Origin: Holophagaceae bacterium
GTDB lineage: Bacteria > Acidobacteriota > Holophagae > Holophagales > Holophagaceae
DNA: 64,000 nucleotides
Assembly: GCA_025363715.1 (NCBI GenBank)
Contig: JANYLR010000031.1
Location: 19,380 to 83,379, forward strand
Direction of reading: 5' to 3'
Positions 32,506 through 41,144 of this stretch are shown one piece after another. The translations under genes and the position numbers were made by a program. Numbering within the stretch: position 1 is the first letter of the stretch; every line of letters begins with the position of its first letter. The notes beneath the pieces were generated by a model. It made no database searches. It was not told the origin of the DNA and worked only from the letters and a program-made list of their open reading frames with translations.

Positions 32506-33090
32506 GTGTGTTTGACCGGCCCACCCAGGCGTAAAAGCTAGGGAGGGCCAGCAGCGTGAAGAGCGTGCTGGTCACAAGACCACCCACCATGGCGATGGCC
32601 AGGGGCCGCTCCAATTCGGACCCTCCGAACCCGAACAGCATCGGCATCAGGCCGAGAATGGCGGCTCCGGCAGTCATCAGCTTGGGGCGCACGCGGCCCA
32701 GACTGGCTTCCCGCAGGGCGGCCTCGAAGGGGAGGCCCTTGGCCATCAGGTCCTTGGCCTGGGTGATGAGGACCAGGCTGTTCTGCACCGCCACGCCGAA
32801 GAGGCCGATCATCCCCACGATGGAGCTGATGTTCCAGGTCTCCCCGGCCAACCACAAAGCGAAGAGCGCGCCTGCGAAGGCGTCAGGCAGGGTGGCGAGC
32901 ACCACCAGCACCTCCCGCCAAGTCTTCAACGCAATGTAAAGCAGACCTACCACTAGCGTCAGGGCGGCCAGAATGGCGAGGCCCAAGCGACGCTGGGTCT
33001 CCCTGGCCTCCTCGATCTTCCCGCCCAGCTTGAGGAAGGCCCCTTCGGGGAGCCTCGGGGACGCCGAGGTGGCCATCCAGGGGGACTGAC
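32498..33090 (-). pseudogene. RND efflux pump (CzcA/CusA-type), C-terminal remnant
   Basis: About 190 residues matching the last fifth of heavy-metal RND pumps: LPEGAFLKLGGKIEEARETQ, LKTWREVLVVLATLPDAFAG, GMIGLFGVAVQNSLVLITQ, RVRPKLMTAGAAILGLMPM and RPLAIAMVGGLVTSTLFTLL. Full-length members have ~1040 residues, and everything upstream is absent. The ORF-track extension to 33349 is unrelated sequence running over tRNA-His. The 3' end abuts the truncated TetR fragment, so this is a deletion scar. Confidence 0.85.
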
Positions 33091-33275
33091 GGGGGGTGGC
33101 ACCAGCCTGTCCGTCCACGTCTGAGCCCAGTCCTGGAGCACCACCCCAGGTGGCGTGCGTCCCGGAACCGCCCCACAAATACACCACAACGGGCGGGTCT
33201 CGGGGGTCAAACAAAGAACTTACGAGCACCCAGGAGCACCGAAATGCACCCAGTTGCACTCGTGGTTCTGAATAT

Positions 33276-33310
33276 GAAAAAGCCCCGGAGACTGAGCATC
33301 TACGGGGCTT
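33276..33310 (-). terminator. tRNA-His terminator
   Basis: On the minus strand AGCCCCG and CGGGGCT form a 7-bp stem followed by a T-run (AAAAA on the plus strand), directly downstream of tRNA-His. Confidence 0.75.
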
Positions 33311-33316
33311 CTGTTC

Positions 33317-33394
33317 TGGGGCGGCTGATGGGGCTCGAACCCACGACATCTGGAATCACAATCCAGTACTCTAACCAACTGAGCTACAGCCGCC
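33317..33394 (-). tRNA. tRNA-His (anticodon GTG)
   Basis: Minus-strand cloverleaf with acceptor GCGGCTG/CAGCCGC, the extra G at -1 opposite C73 that identifies tRNA-His, anticodon stem CTGGA/TCCAG with loop TTGTGAT, T-arm GGGTTCGAGCCCC, and encoded CCA. Unlike the Pro and Arg genes, it has no downstream T-arm copies. Confidence 0.97.
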
Positions 33395-33501
33395 GTCGGA
33401 CCATTCAGACTATCCTGGGCGGCCCAGGAAGGCCAGCGGGAACCTTCTAGGGACTGCAATCATCGAAGTCATGCCGGACAGCCGGTCGAGTGAGGGGTTT
33501 C

Positions 33502-35007
33502 ATGAATCGTCAGGTCAAACAGGTTCTGGGGTTGTCGGCCTTCGCGGCCGGGTGCATGGCTCTTGGGATGGGGCTGAGCCACGGGTGGCAGGCGGCGGCC
33601 CAGGAGGAAAAGCCGGTGGTGGTGGAGGCCAAGGGGCTGGATCGGCTGCCGCCCATCGCAGAGGTGGCCGAAAAGCTGAATCCCACGGTGGTATCCATCA
33701 CGAACACCAGCTTCGTGAAGAACCGCCGGGGCTTCGAGCATCCCCAGGTGGGTGGCCAGGACTTTTTCGACTTCTTCTTCGGCCCTGGCGGGCCCCAGCA
33801 GCGCCGGAGCCCACGGGGTGGCGAGGATGAGCAGCGGGCCGTGTCCGGTGGCTCGGGCGTGATCATCTCCCCCAATGGTGAGATCCTCACGAACTACCAC
33901 GTCATCGCCAGCATGGGCGGGTCTGACAATGCCCTGGAGGTGAAGACCACCGATGGGAAGACCTTCAAGGCCACCGTGCTGGGCAAGGACAAGGAGCTGG
34001 ACATCGCGCTCATCAAGATCGACGCGAGCCACATGCCTCACGCCAAGCTGGGCGATTCAGATTCCCTGCGCATCGGTGAGTGGGTGGTGGCCATCGGCAA
34101 CCCTCTGGGCCTGGAGCACACGGTCACCCAGGGCATCATCAGCGCCAAGGGCCGCAAGCTCGATACAGGGGTCAGCTCGTTCCTCCAGACGGATGCCGCC
34201 ATCAACCGAGGCAACTCTGGCGGACCGCTGCTGAATCTGCGGGGCGAGGTGGTGGGCATCAACACCGCCATCAATCCCGCCGGGCAGAACATCGGCTTCG
34301 CCGTGCCCATCAGCCAGGTGAACCGCATCCTCAAGGATCTGCGCAGCGGCAAGCCCGTGAGCCGCGGCTACCTGGGCATCGGCCCCGCGGAGCTGGACCA
34401 GGCCTACCAGGACGCCCTGGGCGTCAAGGCGGGCGTGGTGGTCAGCACCGTGGAGAAAGGGCAGGCCGCCGAGAAGGCCGGCCTGCAGCGACTGGATGTC
34501 ATCACGGCCCTGGACGGACAGCCCGTGAAGAGCCCCGACGAGGTGGTGGCGGTGGTGTCCAGCCGACGCGCCGGGGACACCCTGAAGCTGACCGTCTTCC
34601 GGGATGGCAAGACCCTCAACCTCACCGCCACCCTGGGGGATCGCAAGGCCCTCGAGGCCCAGCGTCGCCGCGAAGCCGGTGAAGAGCCCGAGGATGAGCC
34701 CGCCCAAAAGCCCCAGGGCGATCAGAAGAGCCTCAACCTCGAAAAGACCTATGGCTTCACCGTGGAGCCCGCGGATGCCAAGAACCGTCTCAAGGGCGTG
34801 GTGGTGACTTCGGTGGATCCCCGCTCCCCTGCCGCGGATCGGGGCCTGGCCCCAGGCATGGTTATCACCGAGGTGGGCCGCCAGCCGGTGAACAACCTGG
34901 CCGAGTTCAGCGCCCAGGTGAAGAAGGCCGGGGGTCGCACCCTCCTGCTTTACATCCAATCGCCCAACGGCAGTCAGAAGATCACCCTGCCCGTCCCGCC
35001 CCGGTAA
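33502..35007 (+). CDS. Do-type periplasmic serine protease (HtrA/DegP family)
   Basis: A 501-residue protein with an N-terminal signal/anchor (VLGLSAFAAGCMALGMGLS), a trypsin-like domain with His133 (TNYHVIAS), Asp167 (ELDIALIKID) and Ser239 (INRGNSGGPLLN), and two PDZ domains (from ~285 and ~410). A phenylalanine-rich loop (QDFFDFFFGPGG) is typical of DegP. It acts as a periplasmic protease/chaperone for misfolded envelope proteins. ATG 33502 with AGGGG upstream is preferred over ATG 33490. Followed by a strong hairpin. Confidence 0.93.
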   Translation: MNRQVKQVLGLSAFAAGCMALGMGLSHGWQAAAQEEKPVVVEAKGLDRLPPIAEVAEKLNPTVVSITNTSFVKNRRGFEHPQVGGQDFFDFFFGPGGPQQRRSPRGGEDEQRAVSGGSGVIISPNGEILTNYHVIASMGGSDNALEVKTTDGKTFKATVLGKDKELDIALIKIDASHMPHAKLGDSDSLRIGEWVVAIGNPLGLEHTVTQGIISAKGRKLDTGVSSFLQTDAAINRGNSGGPLLNLRGEVVGINTAINPAGQNIGFAVPISQVNRILKDLRSGKPVSRGYLGIGPAELDQAYQDALGVKAGVVVSTVEKGQAAEKAGLQRLDVITALDGQPVKSPDEVVAVVSSRRAGDTLKLTVFRDGKTLNLTATLGDRKALEAQRRREAGEEPEDEPAQKPQGDQKSLNLEKTYGFTVEPADAKNRLKGVVVTSVDPRSPAADRGLAPGMVITEVGRQPVNNLAEFSAQVKKAGGRTLLLYIQSPNGSQKITLPVPPR

Positions 35008-35034
35008 AGGTCACCCTGGACGGAGCCGATGCAC

Positions 35035-35070
35035 ATGGAGGGAGCCCCGGTAATCCAGGGCTCCCTCCAT
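35035..35070 (+). terminator. Hairpin after the HtrA gene
   Basis: ATGGAGGGAGCCC and GGGCTCCCTCCAT form a 13-bp perfect stem with a ~10-base loop, 27 bp past the stop; no T-run. Confidence 0.65.
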
Positions 35071-35095
35071 ACCGTTCAGCGGCGAAATAGGCGCA

Positions 35096-35128
35096 GGCAT
35101 TCCAATTAGCCCGGCAGGCTCCTAGACT
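35096..35128. repeat. Solo right-end copy of the 15363-15639 element
   Basis: GGCATTCCAATTA, then seven differing bases, then AGGCTCCTAGACT matches the right end and flank of the MITE-like element (15611-15643). It lies 31 bp before the next gene. No left end was found nearby. Confidence 0.5.
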
Positions 35129-35158
35129 CGAAGATTCAACCTAGGCTAAGGATCAACC

Positions 35159-36913
35159 ATGGGCCAACGCCTCCTCCTCGTGGACAGCGACCGGAGCTTC
35201 CTGAAGGAGCATCAGGTCAGCCTCGAAGCGGCCTTTGATCTCGAGGTGGTTGGGTCGCCGGAAGGGGTGATCGCCAGACTGGAAAGTGGAGCCTTTGCCG
35301 CAGTCTTCATTTCCGTGGAGGTGGCTGACAACAAGGGCTATGCCCTCTGTTCCACCATCCGGAAGAATTCGAAGCTGGACGCGGTGAAGATCGTGCTCAT
35401 CAGCGCCAAGGCCACGGAGGAAGAGTACCGGCGCCACAGGAGCCTGAAGGGCAAGGCTGACCTCTACCTCCACAAGCCCATCGCCCCCAGCGCCCTGGTG
35501 GCCGGGCTCACGCCCCTGGTGCCGGTGCGGGTCCTGGATCCCGACAACCCCCTTGGCGAACTGGTGGATACGGAACTGGGTGACGACTGGCTGGACAACC
35601 TCAAGGGCGCCCTGGACGGCCCCGCCGCGAGTGGTCCCATGACCGCCGCACAGATGTTCGGAACGCCCCCCCCCTCGCCAGTCCAAACCACTAACCTGGA
35701 TGCCACGGTGGATCGGAGCGCCGATGTGCCCCACGATTCCCGGCACGTGCGGCTCCTGGAGGACCAGGTCGCGACCCTGCATGAGGAACTGCGGGTCCGG
35801 GACCAGCGCCTGGCGGCTGCGGAGCAACGCATCCAGGCGGCCGAATCCGAAGCGCTGCAGGTCCAACGGCAAATGAATTCCGTGACTCTGAATCTGGACG
35901 AACTCGAGCGGAGCAATCGCGAATCGGAAACCCTCAAGGCGCGCCTCGCCGAGACCGAGGCGGCCCTGCGCAGCCTGGAGGAAAGCCGCGGCCGCGATGG
36001 CGAAACGGTCGAGTCCATGAAGGCCCAACTGAAGGAGGCTCTCACCGAGCGCACAGACCTCATCCAGCAGGTAGAGACCCTGAACCAGCAGGTCGGCGAC
36101 AAAGCCCAGCGGGCCATCGAGCTCCTCAAGGACCGGGACCGGCTCATGCGCGAACTGATGGACCTGGAGCCGTTCAAGGCCAAAGCCCAGGACCTGGAGA
36201 GCGCCCTGGCCGCGAAAACCGACGCCCTGGCGGCCAAGCAGGAAGAACTGGAGACCGTGCTCGTCGGGAAGTTGGAAGTCCTGACCACCAAGCAGCAGGA
36301 GCTGGAAGATTCCCAGCGGGCCCAGGCTCAGCTGAACGCCACCCTCGAAAGCCTGGTGGAGCAGCACACCAGCCTGGAAGGCATCCATCAGGTGGCCCTC
36401 TTGGAAGTGGCCGGGTTCAAGGAGAGGGCCCATACCTATCAGCTGGAGATCGCGGGGCTGGAAGCCACCATGCGCGGCCAGGGCCGGGATCTGGCGGAGC
36501 TGGGCACCCAGCTGCGCCAGCGCGAAGGCGAGCTGGAAGCTTGCCAGACGCAGATCCTTGAGCGGGACCAGCAGCTGCTGGCCAAGCAGGAAATCATCCA
36601 GCAGCATGAGGAAGAACTCACCCATCTGATGGTCCAGTTCACCACCATCCAGCAGGATCTGGACGCGGCCAAGATCCAGCACGAAGGCGAACGGCTCGAG
36701 CTGATGAATGGCCTGGATCAGAAGGATTCGGAGATCATGCGCCTGAACCGCACCCTGGCCGACCACCAGGAAGCCCACAGCCTGCTGGAGCGGGAAAAGC
36801 AGGCCGTCCACGGCCAGCTCTCCGAACACCGGGACCGGCTGCAGAACCTCGACGGCCTCCTGAAGGAGATCCAGGACAAGCTCCGCCGCGGCTCTGACCT
36901 AGCCCGAGGTTAG
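35159..36913 (+). CDS. FrzS-like protein: pseudo-receiver plus long coiled coil
   Basis: A 584-residue protein. Residues 1-125 form a receiver fold (QRLLLVDSDRSF with the acidic pair; LYLHKPI with the conserved Lys106). The phosphoacceptor strand reads AVFISVEV with Ser at ~52 instead of Asp. A Pro/Thr-rich linker is followed by ~390 residues of Glu/Gln/Leu heptads, a long coiled coil. This is the architecture of Myxococcus FrzS, a polarity/type IV pilus motility protein with a pseudo-receiver. It is separated by 5 bp from the downstream CorC-like gene. The role in motility is inferred from architecture. Confidence 0.75.
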   Translation: MGQRLLLVDSDRSFLKEHQVSLEAAFDLEVVGSPEGVIARLESGAFAAVFISVEVADNKGYALCSTIRKNSKLDAVKIVLISAKATEEEYRRHRSLKGKADLYLHKPIAPSALVAGLTPLVPVRVLDPDNPLGELVDTELGDDWLDNLKGALDGPAASGPMTAAQMFGTPPPSPVQTTNLDATVDRSADVPHDSRHVRLLEDQVATLHEELRVRDQRLAAAEQRIQAAESEALQVQRQMNSVTLNLDELERSNRESETLKARLAETEAALRSLEESRGRDGETVESMKAQLKEALTERTDLIQQVETLNQQVGDKAQRAIELLKDRDRLMRELMDLEPFKAKAQDLESALAAKTDALAAKQEELETVLVGKLEVLTTKQQELEDSQRAQAQLNATLESLVEQHTSLEGIHQVALLEVAGFKERAHTYQLEIAGLEATMRGQGRDLAELGTQLRQREGELEACQTQILERDQQLLAKQEIIQQHEEELTHLMVQFTTIQQDLDAAKIQHEGERLELMNGLDQKDSEIMRLNRTLADHQEAHSLLEREKQAVHGQLSEHRDRLQNLDGLLKEIQDKLRRGSDLARG

Positions 36914-36918
36914 CCCCC

Positions 36919-38238
36919 GTGACACTCGCCGCGGCCCTCATCTGCGCCGCCCTCATCTTCCTCAGCGCCTTTTTCGTGTTGGCCGAATTCGCCGCGGTGC
37001 GGGTCCGGGAAACCCAGCTGGAGGCGCTGGTCGAAGGGGATCCCCGCGCCCGCCGGGCCATCGAGGTTCATCGCGGTCTCTCCCATCACCTGTCGGCCAT
37101 CCAGGCGGGCATCGTGCTCTGCGCCCTGGCCCTGGGCGCCGTGGGCGAGGAGATGTTCAGCCACGCCTTCCGGGGCTTCTTCGGCCACCTGCCCTGGCCC
37201 GCCCTGGTCATTCCTCTCAGCACCGGCCTGGCCCTCCTGGTGATGACGACCTTGCATGTGGTGCTGGCTGAGCTGGTGCCTCGGAGCCTGGCCATCCGTT
37301 CCGCCCAGGTCTGGGCGCTGCGCACGGCCACGCCCCTGCTGGCCTGGTCCCGCTTGGTGCGGCCCCTCACCTGGGGCCTCACCCAGCTGAGCCACCTGGT
37401 GCTGCGGATCTTCGGCGTGCATCCCGAGGCGGACGCGGAGGACCTGCTGCCTTCCGAAGCGGAGTTCCGCCGGATGCTGGAGCGGAGCCAAGCCCAGGGC
37501 CACCTGGAGTTGGACCGGAAAGAGCTCATCGAGAACCTCTTCGATTTCAGCCGGCGGATGGTGAAGGAGATCGCCGTGCCCCGGGCCCAGGTGGTCTGCT
37601 TCGACCTGACCCGCAGCCTAGCAGACAACCTTCAGCTGGCCCGCACCACCCCCCACACCCGCATCCCCCTGGTGGAGGGCGATCTCGACCGGGTGGTGGG
37701 CGTCATTCACCTCAAGGAGCTGCTCTGGGCCATGCAGGACCAGGAGGGTCCGGTGGATCTGCGCGGGTTGGCCCGGCCCGCCTTCTTCGTGCCCGAAATG
37801 AAGCCCATTCAGGGCCTCCTGCTCGAATTCCAGCAGCGTAAGCAGCACCTCGCTTTGGTGGTGAATGAGCACGGTGGGGTGGATGGGCTAGTGACCCTGG
37901 AGGACGTGCTGGAAGAGCTGGTAGGCGAGATCCAGGACGAGTTCGACCGGGAGGCCATCCAGCTGCGGCGCACCCGCGGTGGCGCCTGGCTGGCCCAGGG
38001 CGACGTCATGCTCGAGCAGCTGGTGGATCACTTGGCCTTGAATCTGGAGACCGAAGCCGGTTCCGTCAGCCTCGGCGGATTCTTCCAGGAACAGCTGGGC
38101 CGGGTCCTCCGCCCTGGCGACGAGCTGCGCCTCCAGGGCTGGCGCATCCGCGTGCTATCCATGCGCGGCCTGGCCCCGGGGCAGTTCCTGCTCAAGCCCC
38201 TGCCGCCCCCGGCGGAACCGGACGAGGTCCGTGGCTGA
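36919..38238 (+). CDS. CorC/HlyC-type membrane protein (CNNM, CBS pair, CorC_HlyC)
   Basis: A 439-residue protein from GTG 36919. A DUF21/CNNM membrane domain (~1-190) with FLSAFFVLAEFAAVRVRETQ is followed by a CBS pair (~210-330; TRIPLVEGDLDRVVGVIHLK, LALVVNEHGGVDGLVTLED) and a C-terminal CorC_HlyC domain (~345-430; SLGGFFQEQLGRVLRPGDEL). Members are linked to magnesium or cobalt export and ion homeostasis. The stop overlaps the next start by 8 bases, giving an apparent operon 35159-39061. Confidence 0.9.
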   Translation: MTLAAALICAALIFLSAFFVLAEFAAVRVRETQLEALVEGDPRARRAIEVHRGLSHHLSAIQAGIVLCALALGAVGEEMFSHAFRGFFGHLPWPALVIPLSTGLALLVMTTLHVVLAELVPRSLAIRSAQVWALRTATPLLAWSRLVRPLTWGLTQLSHLVLRIFGVHPEADAEDLLPSEAEFRRMLERSQAQGHLELDRKELIENLFDFSRRMVKEIAVPRAQVVCFDLTRSLADNLQLARTTPHTRIPLVEGDLDRVVGVIHLKELLWAMQDQEGPVDLRGLARPAFFVPEMKPIQGLLLEFQQRKQHLALVVNEHGGVDGLVTLEDVLEELVGEIQDEFDREAIQLRRTRGGAWLAQGDVMLEQLVDHLALNLETEAGSVSLGGFFQEQLGRVLRPGDELRLQGWRIRVLSMRGLAPGQFLLKPLPPPAEPDEVRG

Positions 38239-39061
38239 GCCTCTGGAGGGATTCCTGCTCGCCGCGGGCCTGGGCCTGCGCATGGGGTCCCTGAGCCAGT
38301 GCCTGCCCAAGCCTGCCTGGACCCTCCGGGGGCGGCCCCTCCTGCAGTGGGGGGCCGAGGCCCTGCTGGCCCACGGCATCCATGGCATCGGCTGCAACGC
38401 CCATCTGCTGCCGGAGCGGCTCCGCGCCGTGGCGGGCGGACTCGAGGTCTTCGAAGAGCCCCGACTGCTGGGCAGCGCGGGGGGGGTGCTCCATGCCCGG
38501 GGCCGGGTGACGTCGGAGCTGCTCACCTGGAACGCGGACGTCTGGGCCGAGGCCGTGCCCTTCGATCGTCTGAGGACGGCCCACCGGCTGGCTCGGGCCA
38601 CCCTGAGCTGGCTGCTCATCCCCCATCCCGGGGGTGACTGGAATCCCGTGTGGATGGATGGGCAGGACCATGTGCTGCCCAAGGGGGTGGCGGGGCCGCA
38701 GGGACCCTTCCATTTCACCGGCGCCGCCGCCTGGTCCCCGGAGGCCCTGGACCTGCTGCCCGAGGGGCCCAGCGAGGTGAACGAGCTGCGGCCGCGGTTG
38801 CCGTTCCATATGGGCGTGGTGGTGGAGCCCTTCCTCTGGCGGGAGGTGGGTAGCGCCGACGCCCTCATCCAGGTCGCCGCCGAGCTGGCGCCGGAGGAGG
38901 AAGGGCGCGTTCCCGGCTGCTATGTTCATCCCACCACCCGGCCCGGAGGCAGGTTCACCCGCTGCGTCCTGGGCCCAGGAGCCGCGCCTCCGCCCGCCGT
39001 CACCGATGCCGACGCGCTGTGGTTCGAGGAACGGGGCAACCAGGTGCGGCTGGGCCTGTAG
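38231..39061 (+). CDS. Sugar-1-phosphate nucleotidyltransferase, MurU-like
   Basis: A 276-residue nucleotidyltransferase from GTG 38231. The signature FLLAAGLGLRMGSLS is followed by LPKPAWTLRGRPLLQW (metal/phosphate binding), EPRLLGSAGGVLHARG, WNADVW (the conserved NxD), and FTGAAAWSPEALDLL. Because an AmgK-like kinase follows 244 bp later, the best guess is MurU, which makes UDP-MurNAc from MurNAc-1-phosphate in peptidoglycan recycling. A GDP-mannose or other NDP-sugar enzyme is possible. Confidence 0.75.
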   Translation: MAEPLEGFLLAAGLGLRMGSLSQCLPKPAWTLRGRPLLQWGAEALLAHGIHGIGCNAHLLPERLRAVAGGLEVFEEPRLLGSAGGVLHARGRVTSELLTWNADVWAEAVPFDRLRTAHRLARATLSWLLIPHPGGDWNPVWMDGQDHVLPKGVAGPQGPFHFTGAAAWSPEALDLLPEGPSEVNELRPRLPFHMGVVVEPFLWREVGSADALIQVAAELAPEEEGRVPGCYVHPTTRPGGRFTRCVLGPGAAPPPAVTDADALWFEERGNQVRLGL

Positions 39062-39081
39062 TCGGGATTTAAGGACATGCA

Positions 39082-39244
39082 GCCGGAAATGAATGGAGAT
39101 GGGCGGAGATGGGGCCGTTCAGGTGTGAGCATGGGCTCTATCCAGGGGGCACCTTTGCGGCGCTTTCGGGGCGCTGCTGCGGTGGGCCCATGCGGATACG
39201 GCCTCACCCTGCTTTATCCCCGTTCATCTCCGTCCATCTCCGGC
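39082..39244. repeat. Imperfect inverted repeat between the murU- and amgK-like genes
   Basis: Arms 39082-39112 (GCCGGAAATGAATGGAGATG...) and 39214-39244 pair over 31 bases with about seven differences, all transitions and so all compatible with G:U pairing in RNA. Each arm contains two GGAGATG-type units. The intervening ~100 bp holds no gene. It resembles the 1469/2488 pair in style. Confidence 0.6.
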
Positions 39245-39304
39245 CAAAAGGCGGTTCCCAGGTTCCTCCATGGCTCAACACCCTTCCGGGAGTACCCTGG
39301 TCGG

Positions 39305-40285
39305 ATGGACCCCCGTCTCGCGCGCGCCCTGGAGCGCTGGCAAGTGTCGGAGCCCCGCGCTCTGGCGGGGGACGCCGGGGCCCGCGAGTACTTCCGGGTG
39401 GGCCATCCCCAGCTGGGCACGGCCCTAGTGGTGCTGCATCCCCTGGACACACCCGAGAAGACCGACGACAGCTACTTCGAGTTCCGGGCCATCCAGGCCT
39501 ACCTGGATCCCCTGTTGCGGGTGCCCACCATCATCCAAAGCGATGACGAGGACCGCTGCCTGCTGGTGGAGGACTTGGGGGACACCACCCTGGAACGTCG
39601 CCTAGTGGAGCATCCCGAGGAGGAGCTGGCCTGGGCCCAGCGGGCCGGCTGGCTGCTGACCACCCTCGCCGGACCCCTGACCTTGGGCGCGCCAGGCCAC
39701 ACGTTCTTCATGAGTCGCGCCTTCGACCTGCCCAAGTTCGAGTTCGAGTGGGCGTACTGCCGCACCAATTTCTTCGAAGATTTCCTGCAGAAGGAACCCC
39801 CGCGCTGGCTGGATCGGATGATGGGGGAAGTCCACGCCAGCCTGGAGACCCGGGCCCACTTCTTCGTCCACCGCGACTTCCATGTGCGCAACCTCATGGT
39901 GCACGGCGACCGCCTGGTGGCCATCGACTTCCAGGACGCCCGCCGAGGCGCTGCCACCTACGACCTGGCCAGCCTGCTCTACGACGCCTACTGGGACTGG
40001 TCCAGGGAGGCCGGTCGCGCCCTGCTGGCGCCCCTCCAGGCCGAGCTGGGCTGGAACCATGAGGCCCTGCTCGAAGAGCTGAACCTCAGCGCCCTGCAGC
40101 GCAGCCTCAAGGCCCTGGGCACCTTCGGCTTCCAGCTCGTGCACCGCCGCAAGGCCCACTTCGCCCCCGCCGTGCCTAGAACCCTGCGCCACCTCCGCAG
40201 CCACTTCCAGCGCATGAACCACCAGGATGGAGTACTTGCCAGTGAGCACCTGCTGAGGCTCGCGGAGGATCGCCTGCTGAAGTAG
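39305..40285 (+). CDS. Aminoglycoside-phosphotransferase-fold sugar kinase, AmgK-like
   Basis: A 326-residue APH-fold kinase. Visible motifs: GDAGAREYFRVGHP (nucleotide loop), LLVEDLGDTTLERRL (hinge), catalytic FVHRDFHVRNLMV with the HxDxxxxN pattern, and VAIDFQDARRGAATYDLASL with the metal-binding Asp. FQDAR is characteristic of AmgK-type anomeric MurNAc/GlcNAc kinases. Paired with the MurU-like protein it would recycle cell-wall sugars to UDP-MurNAc. ATG 39305 is the family-consistent start; the longer track ORF runs through the repeat. Confidence 0.8.
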   Translation: MDPRLARALERWQVSEPRALAGDAGAREYFRVGHPQLGTALVVLHPLDTPEKTDDSYFEFRAIQAYLDPLLRVPTIIQSDDEDRCLLVEDLGDTTLERRLVEHPEEELAWAQRAGWLLTTLAGPLTLGAPGHTFFMSRAFDLPKFEFEWAYCRTNFFEDFLQKEPPRWLDRMMGEVHASLETRAHFFVHRDFHVRNLMVHGDRLVAIDFQDARRGAATYDLASLLYDAYWDWSREAGRALLAPLQAELGWNHEALLEELNLSALQRSLKALGTFGFQLVHRRKAHFAPAVPRTLRHLRSHFQRMNHQDGVLASEHLLRLAEDRLLK

Positions 40286-40425
40286 GGGGCCTGGGCGCGG
40301 TCGGCCGAGATTGATGAAACGAGATCGGGAGTAGGATGGGCGAATTCAGTTTTACCCGGTGAACCGAGATGTCATAAATCAGTTCGCCTGAACAATGGTC
40401 AGGCAGGCAACTTTTCGGAGTCAGA

Positions 40426-40986
40426 ATGCAAGCGCACTCGTCCGAAACTCTCGATGTCACCTTGAAACTCTGGGCTGTTGCTGGCCCCCTGTTGACGGCC
40501 GGTATTAGCACTTGGTGGGCGAGACGCAATCAAGTGAATGATCGAGATTTTATAAAGTCATCCGAGAACGAACAACAGATCCTCAAAAAAGCAGAGAAGG
40601 CTGAGGAACAGCGACAACAACTGAATAGGGAGAAATACACAGAACTGAAAATGGCAATAGCAACCTTTATGGGTGCCACCTATGAATATGTTCGTCGGCA
40701 GACAGATCTCCATAATGATCCCAAACACGGGACCCTTGAGGCTGCAGCGAATGCCAATGATAAATTCATCTACAGTTGTCAGTTGGTGGTAGTGCTAGGC
40801 GACGAAAGCCTTGCTGATGCTGCGCTCTTGCTCTGGGATGCTTCCCTGAAAATTCCTCGTCCAGTCGCCGAAGCAAACTCACCGCAACACCAAGAAGATA
40901 TGAAAAATTATCGGCTAGCTAGGACAAATTTTAATAAGATCGCACGTGAACACCTCATTTCCTTAGAAGCGGCGAGCCATGCCTAA
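40426..40986 (+). CDS. Hypothetical membrane-anchored coiled-coil protein (low GC)
   Basis: A 186-residue protein with one N-terminal helix (LKLWAVAGPLLTAGISTWWA), then a charged coiled coil (SENEQQILKKAEKAEEQRQQ) and a helical C-terminal domain. I recognise no family. The coding region is clearly more AT-rich than its neighbours, suggesting transfer. The stop codon lies inside GCCTAAC, the start of an attC-like repeat. Not obviously co-transcribed with amgK (140-bp gap). Confidence 0.65.
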   Translation: MQAHSSETLDVTLKLWAVAGPLLTAGISTWWARRNQVNDRDFIKSSENEQQILKKAEKAEEQRQQLNREKYTELKMAIATFMGATYEYVRRQTDLHNDPKHGTLEAAANANDKFIYSCQLVVVLGDESLADAALLLWDASLKIPRPVAEANSPQHQEDMKNYRLARTNFNKIAREHLISLEAASHA

Positions 40987-41069
40987 CCCTCCACTCAAGT
41001 TCGACCCCACCTGCATTGCCTACCGTTTTTCTCAACTTCTCGCTATCTCGGCTCCGCCCATCGCCTCGG
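40981..41069 (+). repeat. attC-like half repeat, copy 1
   Basis: GCCTAACCCTCCACTCAAGT and what follows resemble the left side (R''-L'' boxes) of an integron attC site, starting in the stop of the preceding gene. About 75% identical over ~89 bp to 41638-41727. I find no matching GTTRRRY right half, so it is not called attC. Confidence 0.5.
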
Positions 41070-41144
41070 TGTAGGCGTGGCCGCTTTGCTTCATTCGCTC
41101 GGCTGTGGCTGAAGGGCCCTGACCCGAAACCAAAGGAGTTGCAC

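Noticed and set aside
32498-33349. Full 283-residue reading of the RND fragment
   Set aside because: Residues before about 33090 have no RND similarity and run into tRNA-His; only the C-terminal part is a genuine remnant.
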